A stretch of DNA of 64,000 nt from Bombyx mori (GCF_030269925.1 NC_085108.1:4154001-4218000); one strand, 5' to 3'; counted from the first letter of the stretch, positions 10,479 to 23,030 are shown. Numbers and translations: made by a program. The notes: generated by a model not told the origin, from the sequence alone.

Positions 10479-12529
10479 AAAAAGTTTTAATTTGACGAGT
10501 ATATGAATGCGACGAAGAACCGTCCATGCTTTGACGAATCAACTTTTTTTTTTCGCACGCAACAAGGATTTGCCAGCGGTTTCTTTTCCCATTAACTTGC
10601 GACTTGAGTTCAGTATCATGAAAAATTACCCAAACACGAAGCAATAAGAGGGACATTAGGGATCAATCGATTTAGTCTAGTATACCAAAGTCGTCTCACC
10701 CACAGATTTAAAGTAAAAAACAACTTAATTATATTTTTCCGTTACTTCCTAATTTTTTCTTTAGCTGTCCTTTTTATTCGTGTTTAAATGTGTTTTATTA
10801 AGTTTAAGATGGTCGAATTAATACGTATTTCCTTTGACAATTGAAGAAATGAGTGGATGAAGGGGTTAATTAAGTTAATTAATAATTTTTAAAATTTTAG
10901 AGTTTTTACGTTGAATGAAGGTTCTATGTGCCTATAAACCATATTAGACCTTAAAACGCTAAGATTAAAGGCTATTTCAATCCAAGGCTATAAACATTGC
11001 ATGTGATGAAGGGGTTATTTACGAAGAAAAAGTACAAGTACAAACGAAAGTTTGTAAGCCCGTTTTCCAAAAATTAACAAATTCCCTTCGTCGACTCTTG
11101 TTTTCAATTATTAAAAAAGCGAAACAAGCATTACAAATAGCGACAATTAACAACGCGTACATATTTATCTAGCTCATGTGACCACACTCCACGAATATGA
11201 AAATAAGTACGTAAAACATATTTCCTAGATATGAAACTACAGTTTTCTCGCTACGCTTAGGAAACGATAAGAAAATCATTAAACACACGTCCTGGCGTCG
11301 TCTTGTGACGTAACACTTGTACTTGTATAAAATAACCGACGGGTATACGTAGTCGGCCATTTTATTTAAGACTTCAAGCGCGAGAGTCTTTGAACAAGAA
11401 AAAAACAACAATAATGATCGCTTCGCAATTCAGTGTCGGTTTTCACTGTTATAAATTAACTGAATATTAATGAGTCGTTACAATAATTAAGTCGAGTAAG
11501 ATTTAGTGTTTTTTTTTTAAATTGTATGTGTGCCGATCTAGGTGACTCGCTTTTTAGCGGTCATTTTTCGTTGCCTTCTCTTTTATGGCAAAGGTATATG
11601 ATTGGACGTTTGCACAGATAATTAAGCGTTGATCTCGACTGTGATTGGTCACATGATTATTAGCAGGCAGTCCCCGAAGCATCGAATTAAACACGTGATT
11701 CAAGATGGCAGGCATTTTCCCAGAAAAACCATACGGAATACTACTGTAATCATATGGTAAGAATTTATTTTGGAAAACTTTGTTTTTGTAATTGTTTTTA
11801 TTGATCAAAATGTCTTTATAACTTTTTTAATGCTAAATTACAAGGTTACAAGAGTAGTTATAGAATTATTGTAATGGGGATAGTAGGTGTAATGTAATGT
11901 TGAATTAAAACTTCTCATTTGTACGTATCACAGTTGATTATAGCACATAGTTACGTTGTAATCCAAAAGCAAATAAAACTCGTATCTTAGATTAAAGTGC
12001 TGTATACTTACGCGATATCGTTATCAGAAAGTGCCATTTGGTCGTATACTGTTTTAACATTTCCTTTGCCTGTCCTATTTTTTTTTATTTGGTTGCGTAT
12101 GCTAACGGGATTCAAAGGCGTAATGCCGCCAATGGCCACGGCCGCCATGCTTCCGAACTTCATCGAGCTGTAACTGATCTTAATTGATGTCTATGAATGT
12201 TAATCTCAGTAATTGGACTTTTTTATCTGTACTATCGTAGGTAGCGAGTGCTTCAGTTAATAGTACATAATATTCTCTAGAATATGAGCCTTGGCTATTT
12301 CCATGACGATGTCCTTGAGCGATGGTGAGCATTTGATACTCGGTGGTCTGTGGGCTTGCTTGCTTTCAAGGAAATACTGAAGACAGCAGTCTCAGAGTTT
12401 CTTCCTCTTTTGTTTTTCATTAACCATGGCAATTGACTTTTGCAATGTCATTGTTGCCAGTGTCTAGTTTATAAAAAAACTTCAATTGTTAAACATATAT
12501 AAATATTCTGTTATATGAAAAATGATATG
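10479..12529. other. Intergenic DNA, weak promoter-like patch
   Basis: Mostly AT-rich without supported exons. A patch at 11600-11760 has GATTGG, CACGTG and CAAGATGGC close together (listed separately). A GC-richer stretch at 12105-12172 has no recognised function. Confidence 0.3.
11600..11760 (+). promoter_or_regulatory. Possible promoter / first-exon patch
   Basis: Within about 80 bp are an inverted CCAAT box (GATTGG), an E-box (CACGTG) and CAAGATGGCAGG, a YY1-like start context. The ATG opens a 14-codon frame (MAGIFPEKPY). No downstream exon was found, so this is only suggestive. Confidence 0.15.
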
Positions 12530-12850
12530 GAGTGAAATGAGATGAAGTTGATTTATTTAAGACTGATCAATTGGGATAAAATTAAATGAAACTAGGTGAG
12601 GTGCGATGGAATAAAGTGTCTGTAAAATTGTGGTTATTTACTGAGACTTAAGTGATTTTTTTTTGAAAGACCCGAGAAGAAAACATCCAGCGGCATTCTT
12701 CCTTTTTCTCACATTTCTGCACTTTCACCGATGATATACAGTTAATAAAATACATTTAAGCATGAAGTAACTCTAAATCAACAAAGTGAACGATTTACAC
12801 AAGTTCGCTATTCGATTAGTTCCCGCCAAAAAATCCGAAAAAAAAAGAAC
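12530..12850 (+). repeat. Family E repeat
   Basis: Shares GACTGATCAATTGGGAT, ACCCGAGAAG, GCACTTTCACCGATG and GTTCCCGCCAAAAA with the copies at 38395-38695 and 39465-40190. Class unknown. Confidence 0.55.
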
Positions 12851-14220
12851 ACCCACAGACTAAAAATAGGCAAACGAATCAGATTCCTACAGACATTGGG
12901 GAAAACATATACAAAAAGATAGCGTAAAAAACGAAGTGACAACGTATTTAAAATATATATAGGTATATTCAGGTACAAGATCTAAATGAAAAATTAAATA
13001 AATTTCGCAACGCACAAGCAAACGTGTTGTGTAAATATTGTATTTATGTAATATTAAAACGGTGTCGGGGTCCCGATTAGTATAACAATAAGACATTTTG
13101 TAACTTGCGGTTTTGCGCGCTACATGTAATTGACTTCGCAAACTTATGTATTGAAGTGTGGGATGTTATGGGTCTTGCGCGCGACTTTACTCCTTGCTTC
13201 ACTTATTTAAGCTTAGCTTTATAGATAAATTAACAGCCGAAATGAGCTGTCACAATTCAGAGCCGATTCGATTTAATTATTTTTATTAAATTTAATTATT
13301 TAATTATATTTATTTCGATTTATTTAGTCTATTGCGTGCAAGAAACGGAAAAGTCTGTAATTAAAATTGTCAATGAAAAAAATTCCAGCGCGAAATTCAA
13401 ATTCGGATAATCGAGGTCAAATTTATTTATTTATGCTGTTTAAATAACAGTCATCCTGTTTAATATCATGAGAAAAAAAAATTAGTCTTTGTATCCAATG
13501 TTTCCACGACCTTTCACAGATTAAATACAGTCCGGAACGCGGGACATTTGACGTGTGACATAGAGCATTTGTCGCTGCGGTCACAATCAAAAAGTATGAC
13601 ATAAAACTATGAATTCTGAGCAATTAGTTCCGAATAACCACAGAATCCCTCATAGTGCATCTTAATTCAAACCTTAACAAAACACTCAAAACGCAAAACA
13701 ATAGAAAGACACAAAATTAAATATACCTGATTATCAATCTTTATCGATCTACCCTATTTTAATAGAATTTATTTTGTAATATGCTATACGGCACAAAATT
13801 ATTGGACGTATAGCATATTATTTTATATATATTATGTACACAGTCAATGTACATTTTCCAAATTATCACGTTTCCGTGTGAATATCTATCAGTGAACTAG
13901 TTTATTATATTACGCCTAAGTCACGAAGCGACATACAATGTTCTCTAAGACTAGACGTAGTCAACGGCTTTGGTCGCTACACTTGCCACTATTTTAACAG
14001 TACTATTGGAAAGTATGAGATATAATAACGAGATGTGATTTGTCTGTCTATTTGGTTTTAGCGACACTTTTGCAGAATTAACAGGAGAGACATTTAAAGT
14101 TAAAAATTTTGAAGAAAATATAACAAGAAATCTGTGTGAAATGAAAAAGTTTTATCTTCTTCAGCCATTTCAATGGAGAAAACTGTCAATGCGCATACCA
14201 AGTAAAATGCACTTTTAATA
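12851..14220. other. AT-rich intergenic DNA
   Basis: No supported exon. Holds a 14-bp perfect stem at 13777-13820. Confidence 0.35.
13777..13820. repeat. Short perfect inverted repeat
   Basis: TAATATGCTATACG and its exact complement separated by 16 bases. May be a relic of a small palindromic element or chance. Confidence 0.5.
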
Positions 14221-14426
14221 GAGCCCATAGACATCTACAACGTAAATGCGCCACCCACCTTGAGAAATAAGTTCTAAGGTCTCAGTATAGTTACAACGGC
14301 TGCCTTACCCTTCAAACCGAAACGCATTACTGCTTCACGGCAGAAATAGGCAGAGTGGTGGTACCTACCCGCGCGGATTCACAAGAGCTCCTACCACCAG
14401 TAATAATGCAAATTGTAATTTTGCAT
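14221..14426 (-). mobile_element. Bm1 SINE, internal fragment
   Basis: From the GAGCCCATAGACATC region to ATGCAAATTGTAATTTTGC; both ends missing. Confidence 0.85.
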
Positions 14427-14804
14427 ATATATGTGAATAGCATTTTACCCTTCGATAAAGTCGTCGACTGTTCTAATTATAGCGTCATTCAGAGCACTGT
14501 CTATGGAATATTGAGGCTGTAACATGATCTTTTAAAACGCTCTACAGAAGAAGGCAGCGGTACCAAGATTATAATCTGTCGTTGGTCAAAATATTTCCTC
14601 CCCTATATCGAAGATCCGGACAGCCCTATGAGGCAAAGGAAAATAACTGATATTAGATTGATTTCGCAGGTTTTGATACATAATATTGTGTTCTGCTCTG
14701 AGGGAGCAACAGCTAAACAGCAGTTTAGTTCAGTGTTGACCCCGGCAAGCCTTTTACCCAACCAGGGTTCTGTTTCGGGCGTGGATAGAATGCTTGGATT
14801 AGAG
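14427..14804. other. Spacer, no gene seen
   Basis: Probably retroelement-derived (CAGAAGAAGGCAGCGGTACC), but I cannot assign it. Confidence 0.3.
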
Positions 14805-14995
14805 TGCAGGGGAGTCGTGTCTTCTTCTTTTTCTTCATCTTATCCCAGTAGGTGAGAGCGGCACAGCTTAATTTTCTCTTCCGTTCTCTTCTATCAGCCG
14901 TCGGCCCAACACTAACTCCTGTCTCTCTCATATCGTCATTCACACACTCCATCCATGTCTTCTTCGGTCGACCTCTTCCCCCTCTACCTTGCACT
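14805..14995 (-). mobile_element. RTE-like LINE, reverse-transcriptase C-terminus remnant
   Basis: The minus strand reads GRGRPKKTWMECVNDDM, the conserved C-terminal block also seen at 57188-57690 (GRGRPKKEWMDCVKDDM). A fragment only. Confidence 0.75.
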
Positions 14996-15087
14996 AACTA
15001 CTATTTCCGTACATCTCCTAGTCACATGCATCAGTGCAGGGGAGTCGTGTAGTGGGATGCCTTTAAAATCTTTCGCAGTCCCATATA

Positions 15088-15315
15088 TTGCGCATCAGCC
15101 CGTTGAGTTTCTCGCCGGATCTTCTCAACGGGTCATGATTCCGATCCGGTGGTAGATTCATTCGCGAAGCAGCAGCTTTTGAGTTCTTAGGCCTCCTTCC
15201 GAGGCACTCGGGCAGCTGTTAGCAAATCCCACCTCTCCTGGCTGAGCCTTTACTCGCCCACCTATCCTGGTGAAACTGGAAAGGCCTACGGGCCACCAGT
15301 AAACCTTAATTCATA
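15088..15315 (+). repeat. Family B' repeat
   Basis: CCCGTTGAGTTTCTCGCCGG core, TGGCTGAGCCTTTACTCG, GGGCCACCAGTAAACC, then an A-run. Sister of the copies at 25815, 29870 and 50080. Confidence 0.7.
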
Positions 15316-15393
15316 AAAAAAAATATGTGCACTCAGTCGACACTAGGACCTAGCAGGAGGCTTGGGCCCCACCAAAAAAACCTACCTACGTGG

Positions 15394-15530
15394 TTTTTTT
15401 TTTTATTGCTAGATGGGTGGACGAGCTCATAGCCCACCTGGTGTTAAGTGGTTACTGGAGCCCATAGACATCTACGACGTAAATGCGCCACCCACCTTGA
15501 GATATAAGTTCTAAGGTCTCAAATAGTTAC
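15394..15530 (-). mobile_element. Bm1 SINE, 3' fragment
   Basis: T-run, GATGGGTGGACGAGCTCATA, ends in TCTAAGGTCTCAAATAG. Confidence 0.88.
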
Positions 15531-16260
15531 AGATTTATTATAGATTAGTTATAGATTATAAATTAGTTCTCTCGTAAAAATTACGCACAGAGATGACATT
15601 CTGTAGATTATTTCCGCTAAACAAAAAAAAAAAAAGGAACAGGTTACCGATTCTGTCGATATTAAGTACACAAAAATTGAAATTTAGTTTTCCACCTGTA
15701 GACACAGTCCAGTTGAAGGCAACGAACCGTCCTAACTATGAAACGTTCAAGAGATTACGGGCTTTATTTCGTGTGCAGTAAAGCTTGCGTCGGTAGCATC
15801 CGACACGGGTCACCTGTGCAAACACAACAGCAGACATGAATGGTATTGTAATAAAAGAATTCGTATCGAGCGATGTATTTAATTTGAATATTTTTGGAGC
15901 TCTTAATCTTATATCTTTAAACGAGAAATTCTTGTATGTATATATATTTATATAATCTGAATCTCGGAAACGGCTCCAACGATTTTCATAAAATTTAGTA
16001 TACAGAGGATTTCGGGGGCGATAAATCGATCTATCTTACGATTTATTTTCAGAAAACGTTGTTTTATTCGTGTTTTCAATAATCAACTTTATCGATAATC
16101 AACTTTATGACTCTTCCCGACATCTATTGGCGAATAATAATACTATTTTTTTTAATTGAGAGCAAGTAAATAATTTAAAGACACAACATGATGGCGTTAT
16201 AAAAAAAAAATACCGTCTCATCCGGTCATCATCTAGTGTATTTTATTGATGTTTTATATG
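15531..16260. other. Spacer, no gene seen
   Basis: Includes a diverged non-autonomous element piece near 15955-16035 (CTCCAACGATTTTCAT type). No exon. Confidence 0.3.
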
Positions 16261-16375
16261 GTGGTGAAGTGGATGAGGAGAGCCGCAGACCGGGCTCAGT
16301 GGTGTAGATTGGGAGAGGCCTATGTCCAGCAGTGGACGACTGTGGGCTGTTGATGATGATGATGATGATGGTGTT
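16261..16375 (+). mobile_element. LINE 3' tail with (GAT)n
   Basis: GGAGAGGCCTATGTCCAGCA, AGTGGACGACTGTGGGCTG, then GATGATGATGAT: the 3' end of an RTE-like LINE, comparable with the end of the copy at 57843-58256. Confidence 0.65.
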
Positions 16376-16449
16376 TTCGAATGTGCTACTAGCTTGTCTA
16401 CCTGTTGTGATGAGCAGCATAATTCGGCCATAATTCCATGGAATCAGTT

Positions 16450-16480
16450 TGCTTAGTGCGAGTATTGTAACGTTCTCGAC
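16450..16480 (+). repeat. Family M MITE end fragment
   Basis: GCTTAGTGCGAGTATTGTAA and GTTCTCGA match the terminal inverted repeat of the MITE at 33332-33500. Confidence 0.55.
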
Positions 16481-16499
16481 TTGGTATCAAGCTAGATCG

Positions 16500-16870
16500 C
16501 AGGCGGGTACCAATTTTTCTAATGAAATACGTACTCGACAAATGTTCACGATTGACTTCCACGGTGAACGAATAACATCGTGTAATAAAAATCAAACCCG
16601 CAAAATTATAATTTGCGTAATTACTGGTGGTAGGACCTCTTGTGAGTCCGCGCGGGTGGTACCCACCGCCCTGCCTATTTCTGCCGTGAAGCAGTAATGC
16701 GTTTCGGTTTGAAGGGTGGGGCAGCCGTTGTAACTATACTGAGACCTTAGAATTTATATCTCAAGGTGGGTGGCGCATTTATGTTGTGGATGTCTATGGG
16801 CTCCAGTAACCACTTAACACCAGGTGGGCTGTGAGCTCGTCCACCCATCTAAGCAATAAAAAAAAAAAAA
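16500..16870 (+). mobile_element. Bm1 SINE lacking tRNA head
   Basis: Starts CAGGCGGGTACCAATTTTTC just after the B box position and runs to the AAGCAATAAAA tail. Confidence 0.92.
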
Positions 16871-17564
16871 CTCCAGACACAATGGCTAAAAGAGAATTGA
16901 TTATAACTTGATTTAACATAACATGGTCCCATTTATTGGATAGCAAATAAAAAGATATTATGTTTTGCTGTTCAAACCAAAGAACGTAATATAGACCTTT
17001 ATATTACATATTGCGACTTTATTAGCGCTGTGAATATGAGCCGCATAGGTTAAAACATAGGACACATTGTATTATACCATGTCCAGAAACAATTACGTAA
17101 ATAAATCAACCGAATCAATCATCTCTCATCAACCGAATGATCATTGTTCTCTACGCTTCGTATATACCTACTGTGTTACTTATAATATTTTGTATTCAAG
17201 TTTAACAATATTTGCTATGTGTATGTGTATTACTATAATTGTATTTGTTATTTTAGTTATTCTACACACACTCATCACTTTTAATTATTATTCTCATAAT
17301 CCTCTCGCGGGTCTGCTGGAAGAGATTTCTTAAAGAAATAAGCAGTGCCTTTGTACGTAATTTTCCTATTACTCTGTACTATGTCTTCTTTTTTGTGTGT
17401 ACATAAATAAATAAAATAAATTATGTGGGGTTTGATCATCGGAGAAATTGTTTTTAGGCATGTGGTAAATGCCTAATTGTTTACATAGCTTTGTATTTGC
17501 TTCAATATGCGCGCAGGGCATTAGTGATCGCTTGATTTTTGTGCACTGGGCGTCTTAGATGAAA
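16871..17564. other. AT-rich spacer, no gene seen
   Basis: Open frames here are short and uncharacteristic. A small LINE-tail-like piece (CCTTTGTACGTAATTTTCC) lies near 17348. Confidence 0.3.
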
Positions 17565-17990
17565 CTAGAGGTCCCGCAGTATTCGGAATTCGACTATAAT
17601 TAATTGGAATTGTAAGTTTTTACACTATTATGATTGTATTTTATACTTCTATATTCACAAATTTCGCCAAGACTACACTATAAGAAAATATTAATAAAGA
17701 CACACAATATTTAATCTATTCTCAATTTGACCACAGACGTCAAGAACAAAAGTTTGACAATAAATAGTATGCATGCGTGTGTGCGTCAAATACATGGTAT
17801 GTATTGTGTGTAATGTTTTCTTTATTGATTTAATGTATCTTTTATGCATTATTTAAAAAAAATATTAGCATTGTGCACTTCTTCTCTATATTCTCTATAA
17901 GTGTGGAAAATTTCATACTCCTCCGTCCGCGCAATTTTCGTAAAAAGGGATACAAAGTTTTTGCTTCATGTATTAATATATATAGATAAA
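17565..17990 (+). repeat. Family A repeat, full copy
   Basis: Starts ACTAGAGGTCCCGCAGTATT, contains GTATGCATGCGTGTGTGCG, and ends ATTAATATATATAGATA. Very similar to 430-850. Confidence 0.85.
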
Positions 17991-18340
17991 ACATGAACAT
18001 AGATTAAACAAGAGGCCACAAAATAGGTCAAAAAGGGTTACATAACACAGTAATGTATTCCTAAAAGACCGAGAGCACGGCAAATAGCTAATAACTCAGA
18101 CAATAGCTACAGACAATGGTGATGCAAATGATGTCCAATGTGGGATTTGTAAGTGTCGCTTCGTTTCTTCACGCCGTCCGCCCGTGAATAGAACGAAAAA
18201 TGCTAAATACACGTGTTAACTACTGTTTCTTAATATATTTAAAGTTCTTTCTTTGACTGACAATAATGGACTCTGGAAAAAACGCTAGCGAAATGCGGTA
18301 ATAGTCTTTTAAGGCGTTTTTTTTTAAGTATTCTTTATTG

Positions 18341-18470
18341 ATCTACCTTCTTCTTCGTCGCATTCTTCGTTCTTGTCCGTGAAGCTTGACCGTGGCGTGT
18401 CTCGTGAGTTGTTTCCACCTCTTCCGGTCCTCAGCTCCTCGAGCCAAGGAATCATCGTTCATCCACAGTG
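18341..18470 (-). mobile_element. LINE fragment
   Basis: TTCTTCTTCGTCGC and GTTTCCACCTCTTCCGGTCC resemble antisense of a reverse-transcriptase C-terminus. Too degraded to place. Confidence 0.3.
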
Positions 18471-18727
18471 CCGTCTGGTGTAGTGGTAAGTGACATGGTC
18501 ACTACATACGGGGGTCGCGGGTTCGAATCCCGCCAAGGGAAGATATTTGTATGATAAATATAAATGTCTTTTCCAGGGTTATGGATGTATATTAAATGTA
18601 TGTTTGTGTATAATAAAAATCTTACATTTATTTCCGTTATCTGGTACCTGTAACACAAGTTCTTTACGAACTTATCACGGGACCAGTTAACGTGGCGTGA
18701 TTGTTAGTAAATATTTATTTATTTATT
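18471..18727 (+). mobile_element. tRNA-derived SINE (not Bm1)
   Basis: The tRNA-like head has an A box (TGGTGTAGTGGTA) and a B box (GGTTCGAATCCC), but the acceptor ends do not pair, so it is not a tRNA gene. The body continues through TAAATGTCTTTTCCAGGG and ends in (ATTT)n. Confidence 0.7.
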
Positions 18728-18730
18728 ATC

Positions 18731-18968
18731 CACAGTGCTTTTCCAGCGATATTTTTTGCCACGTCCCATCCGGCTTTGGAATGAGCTCCCCTCCACGGTG
18801 TTTCCCGAGCGCTATGACATTTCCTTCTTCAAACGAGGCTTGTGGAGAGTATTAAGCGGTAGGCAGCGGCTTGGCTCTCCCCCTGGTATTGCTGACGTCC
18901 ACGAGGGACAGTAACCACTCAACATCAGGTGGGCCGTATGCTCGCCTGTCTATACGGTAATAAAAATA
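18731..18968 (+). mobile_element. Jockey-like LINE C-terminus and 3' tail (family D)
   Basis: The + strand reads RLWNELPSTVFPE, then FFKRGLWRVLSGRQRLGSP and a stop, the usual C-terminal WNELP block of jockey-type reverse transcriptases. The tail contains family D (GGTAGGCAGCGGCTTGG), which shows where that dispersed repeat comes from. Confidence 0.7.
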
Positions 18969-19023
18969 AAAGAGTTGATCAAAGCATCATAGTTCAGAAA
19001 ACTTGTATAATTAATGGGCACCA

Positions 19024-19200
19024 CCCACTGAGTTTCTCGCCGGATCTTCTCAGTGGGTCGCGATTCCGATCCGGTGGTAGATTCAGCGAAGCACTGCTCT
19101 TGCTAGGGCTAGCTAGAGTTGCTAATATGAACAATTCTCTCAGGTTGAGCTCGTGAGTTTATCAACTCGTCTGAGCGTAGCGGGAATATCCCCATAGCCT
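19024..19200 (+). repeat. Family B repeat
   Basis: CCCACTGAGTTTCTCGCCGG core through CTTGCTAGGGC and GAGCTCGTGAG. Confidence 0.75.
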
Positions 19201-19404
19201 ACCAACAATCAGGCGGTTTTGGATGATATGATCATCTCGTTCTTACCATCGCACCACCCACCACCGGAGTAGAGTTCAGCCATACTACCTGGAGATAAAA
19301 TCTTGAATTATTTTCGTCACTGTTTAGTTCTGTCGTGTCAAGAATCGGCAACGCCAACAACTGTTTCAGTTTAATCTTGATTTTAATCGTGGCGGTCATG
19401 CCTT

Positions 19405-19603
19405 TTTTTATCCTACCGAAGCTAATGGCCTTGAGAAGCCATTTTAGCGTAACCCTAACAAGTAGGTGAGCTCACGGGGCTCATACCTGGCGACGTTGCT
19501 AACACTAACCCTAGCAAGAGCAGTGCTTGGCAGAATCAACCACCGGATCGGAATCGCGACTCACTGAGAAGATCCGGCTAGAAACTCAGTGGGCTGTGTC
19601 TAT
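19405..19603 (-). repeat. Family B repeat
   Basis: TCCTACCGAAGCTAATGGCC to AACTCAGTGGGCTGTGTC; standard copy in reverse. Confidence 0.78.
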
Positions 19604-21231
19604 GGCCCCTATACAACAGGGTACTCATTACTGCTACCCTCCACAGTATTGCGCAACTGTTTTTTTTTTCGTATTGTGAAATAACGGTCTCTTGAGCCTT
19701 GAGGCGTTCCGCCAATCAAATTAGTCGTATTTCGTGAGAACCCATTTCACATGGCGTTAGATAGTCTATGCTAATTGAAAACATGCGTGCGCTTCACTTT
19801 AATATCGCATACAATTTTGTCTCATTGTGGACATATTTTTTGTCATGTCAATTTGTCTTTTCTGTTAGTTTCCGAGTGATCTGTTTAGTGTTTCGATTGT
19901 TTTTTTTTTTTTATCAAATTAAGTTGGCGGTCAATAACATGGTAAAACTCGAAAGCATTTCGCATTACTTTCTTAATAAATGATCCCAAAATAGTAAAAT
20001 ACATATTAACAAAATATTAATTAAGTTTTCATTTTTACCCATGTGTGTAAACCATAAAACGTTTAGTTTTATTTAATTTTAAATTTCTTCCTAATTTTTT
20101 TACGGCCCATGTTTATTAGTCTTTGTAGTTTGTTGTTCTCATAATCTTCATTATTTCTATCTACTAATACAGAGCTGGATTAAGTTAAGGTACAAGTTAA
20201 TGGCATTTTTCTATATTTCATTTTGTATATATAAATTCATATGTTGTGTAATGTCACAATGTAATGTCATGTCATGTCATATGAATCTCAAGAAACAGTC
20301 TGCAACTGCCTTTACGTATTCCTCGATCATAAATCAACTAAATTAGTTGAACGCTAACTGCTAATTGTGAGTCACCTTAATCAGTTTTGTTTTATAATTG
20401 AAATAATATGCGTGTGATGTATGGAATGAGAGCCGTTTGCCTCTTTGTTCATCAATAATGTAAAAAAATAGTTTTTGTCTTGAGCTGACATGTCATTTTT
20501 TTGGTTTTTGCCATAGATAATCGCAAGAAGAAGTAAGGATGATACTGAACTTGATTTAGGCAGTGCACTAATTAATTCTTTTGACGAAGTCGAACTGATA
20601 ACTAAATGGGATTGGCAAGAAGCTAGCACTGATCCTAGTTGCGTCAGTTTTCTTATTATCATAGATATTTGTATTGGTTTAGAATCTACGAGTATACAGT
20701 TAATATGAAATCTAGCTACCAGTCGTAGAATTAAATTTATTGCACAGAGTCTTCGCATAAAGATCACTTCGGGGCAGTTAAGGACAGGATGAATATACTC
20801 ATCCGTAAGTCAAGTAAATGCCAGTCGGCGATCCCAGTGTGACCACATCCTTTAAAACGAAATATTTAAAGCATTTTCCGTAGTTAATTATTTTGGCCTT
20901 CGTAATGTCATAGAGTCGTCTTTCAAAGAATAACATTCAATTGTCTTGTCACTTATATCTTTACGTAGCATGAACCAAAGTCGTAACTCGCGTTTGTTTG
21001 TTTACGAATTTATAGCTTTTTATTTTTTTTATTAACTGCATAAAAATATGGTAAAACTAAAAATATATTAGAGTAGACTGAGGAAAAATTGAAAAAAAAA
21101 AATTTTTTTTTTCGTCTTTATCCTGGTTAGGATTTTAGCCGATAAATTAAAAAAAAACTGTATTGTCATAAGCCCTTGATGCGGGTGCACATTTTCAAGT
21201 CTTAGATAATTTTTTTCTAATGTAATGTTCG
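19604..21231. other. AT-rich DNA with an unassigned open frame
   Basis: A minus-strand frame at 20381-20767 stays open for 128 codons but starts at GTG, and the + strand is also open for long stretches there. No domain recognised. Possibly an eroded transposon; no supported exon. Confidence 0.3.
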
Positions 21232-21395
21232 AAGTTTCGGTTTGAAGGGCGGGGCAGCCGTTGTAACCATATTGAGACCTTAGAACTTATATCTCAAGGT
21301 GGGTGGCGCATTTACGGTTGTAGATGTCTTTGGGCTCCAGTAACCACTTAACACCAGGTGGGCTGTGAGCTCGTCCACCCATCTAAGCAATAAAA
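21232..21395 (+). mobile_element. Bm1 SINE, 3' part
   Basis: GTTTCGGTTTGAAGGGCGGG to ATCTAAGCAATAAAA. Confidence 0.9.
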
Positions 21396-21858
21396 CTTAG
21401 TACCATTCCTTGATTTATATCGCCATTGTTCTGTCGTAGACATTAAGTGCAGATAAAATTAATTACTAACATCAACCATAGATAATACACTTAAAAAGAG
21501 TTAGTCGAGGTCGGAATGAAAACAGGTCATTAACAAAAACTTATTTAAATATACTTACTAAATTATATTTTTATTATATTTAAAGGAATCACGCAGATAC
21601 TTCTGGACCGAATGTGATTAAAATAATCGGAGATTTATAATTATAATAAAGACAATAACTTATTTAAGTTCGAGTCCATTCATAGAAATTCAAAATAAAG
21701 TGGTCAAAATTTTTTCAAACCAAATACATCGAAAAAAAGTTTCATTTTTGTTAAAAGTTTCATATTAATTAAGAAATCGAGTTTCTTTTTTGTAAAACAA
21801 ATTCAATGTTTCCAACAGTCAAACGACTGTAAAAGAGAATGTCACCACATGCGCTTAC

Positions 21859-21985
21859 TTGAGATCCCGTTAAATACTGTTGGCGCCATCTTGACAATGC
21901 ATCGCGTGCAGTAGTGAACAAACTTGTACAAATAAGTCGAGCTAAACCAATTCACACTTCGTGCCACGATTTTCGGTGCTGCCAT
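21859..21985 (-). CDS. Candidate first exon of an unknown minus-strand gene
   Basis: On the minus strand CAAGATGGCGCCAAC gives an ATG at 21889 in a strong YY1-like start context. The frame reads MAPTVFNGIS and meets a good donor (CTCAA|GTAAGC) at 21858. About 95 bp upstream are repeat-free and GC-richer, as for a 5' UTR. No downstream exon was found, so the gene is unproven. Confidence 0.35.
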
Positions 21986-21989
21986 TCGT

Positions 21990-22590
21990 ATCGCAAATTC
22001 TAGAAATATGTTTTTTTTAGTATCTTAATATATATACTTAAGTTATTGGATATCGGAATCATTAAAATCACAAAATTAATGTCACGATTAGCCGCTGTTT
22101 CAATTGCTTTATACAATTGTTGTCTCGCTCTTCAAACTAGAATACCTAACCGATTCGTAGCAGAGGAAGACAGGATAAAAAAAGTTTTTTATTTATATAG
22201 TATGTTTAGTAAAATCTTAGCAATTCTTACAATACTATAATATGAGAATTAGAAAATACAATTTCTATTATTACTGTACAAATACAATTTCATTCGATGC
22301 TATTTATGATGATTATATTTATGATGAAGACCGCTATTTATATTTTACTACATCTGGCAACCCTGATAACTTGCCTCTGTTCGGTAGACGCGCTTTGATG
22401 TTTTTTATTTATTTACTTAACTTCATTTGCAGATATATTTTTTCTCTTCTTATTCAATATGGCGATCAAACTTCATTCAGAAGCATATTTTAGCCAGAGT
22501 CAGCCAGAGCAGAATATTATTGTGTCTCGTAATAATTTTGATATAGCTATACCAAAGAGATTTATAAGGCACTATAAGTTTAGCAGTTTC
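21990..22590. other. Spacer, no gene seen
   Basis: Open frames here lack splice-site or family support. Confidence 0.3.
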
Positions 22591-23030
22591 TTTTTTTTTT
22601 ATTGCTTAGATGGGTGGACGAGCTCACAGCCCACCTGGTGTTAAGTGGTTACTGGAGCCTATAGACATCTACAACGTAAACGCGCCACCCACCTCGAGAT
22701 ATAAGTTCTGAGGTCTCAGTATAGTTACAACGGCTACCCCACCCTTCGAACCGAAACGCATTACTGCTTCACGGCGGAAATAGGCGGGGTGGTGGTACCT
22801 ACCCGTGCGGACTCCCAAGAGGTCCTACCACCTGTGATTACGCAAATTAAAATTTTGCGGGTTTGATTTTTATTACACGATGTTATTCCTTCACCGTGGA
22901 AGTGAATCGTGAACATTTTGTTGAGTACGCATTTTATTAGAAAAATTGGTACCCGCCTGCGGGATTCGAATACCGGTGCATCGCTACACACGAATGCACC
23001 GGACGTCTTATCCTTTAGGCCACGACGACT
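22591..23030 (-). mobile_element. Bm1 SINE, full length with target-site duplication
   Basis: A complete 440-bp copy from T-run to tRNA-like head, flanked by the direct repeat AGCAGTTTC at 22582-22590 and 23031-23039. Confidence 0.95.

Noticed and set aside
12105..12172. GC-richer block that might be an exon
   Set aside because: Open on the minus strand for about 25 codons, but flanking splice sites are poor and no protein is recognised.
13423..13623. 66-codon minus-strand ORF with a hydrophobic start
   Set aside because: Weak signal-peptide look only; no splice site, repeat or family support.
18473..18545. tRNA gene
   Set aside because: A and B boxes are present but the acceptor stem does not pair and the sequence continues into a SINE body.
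20381..20767. 128-codon minus-strand ORF
   Set aside because: Non-ATG start, both strands open, no domain recognised and no splice context; kept only as an unassigned stretch.
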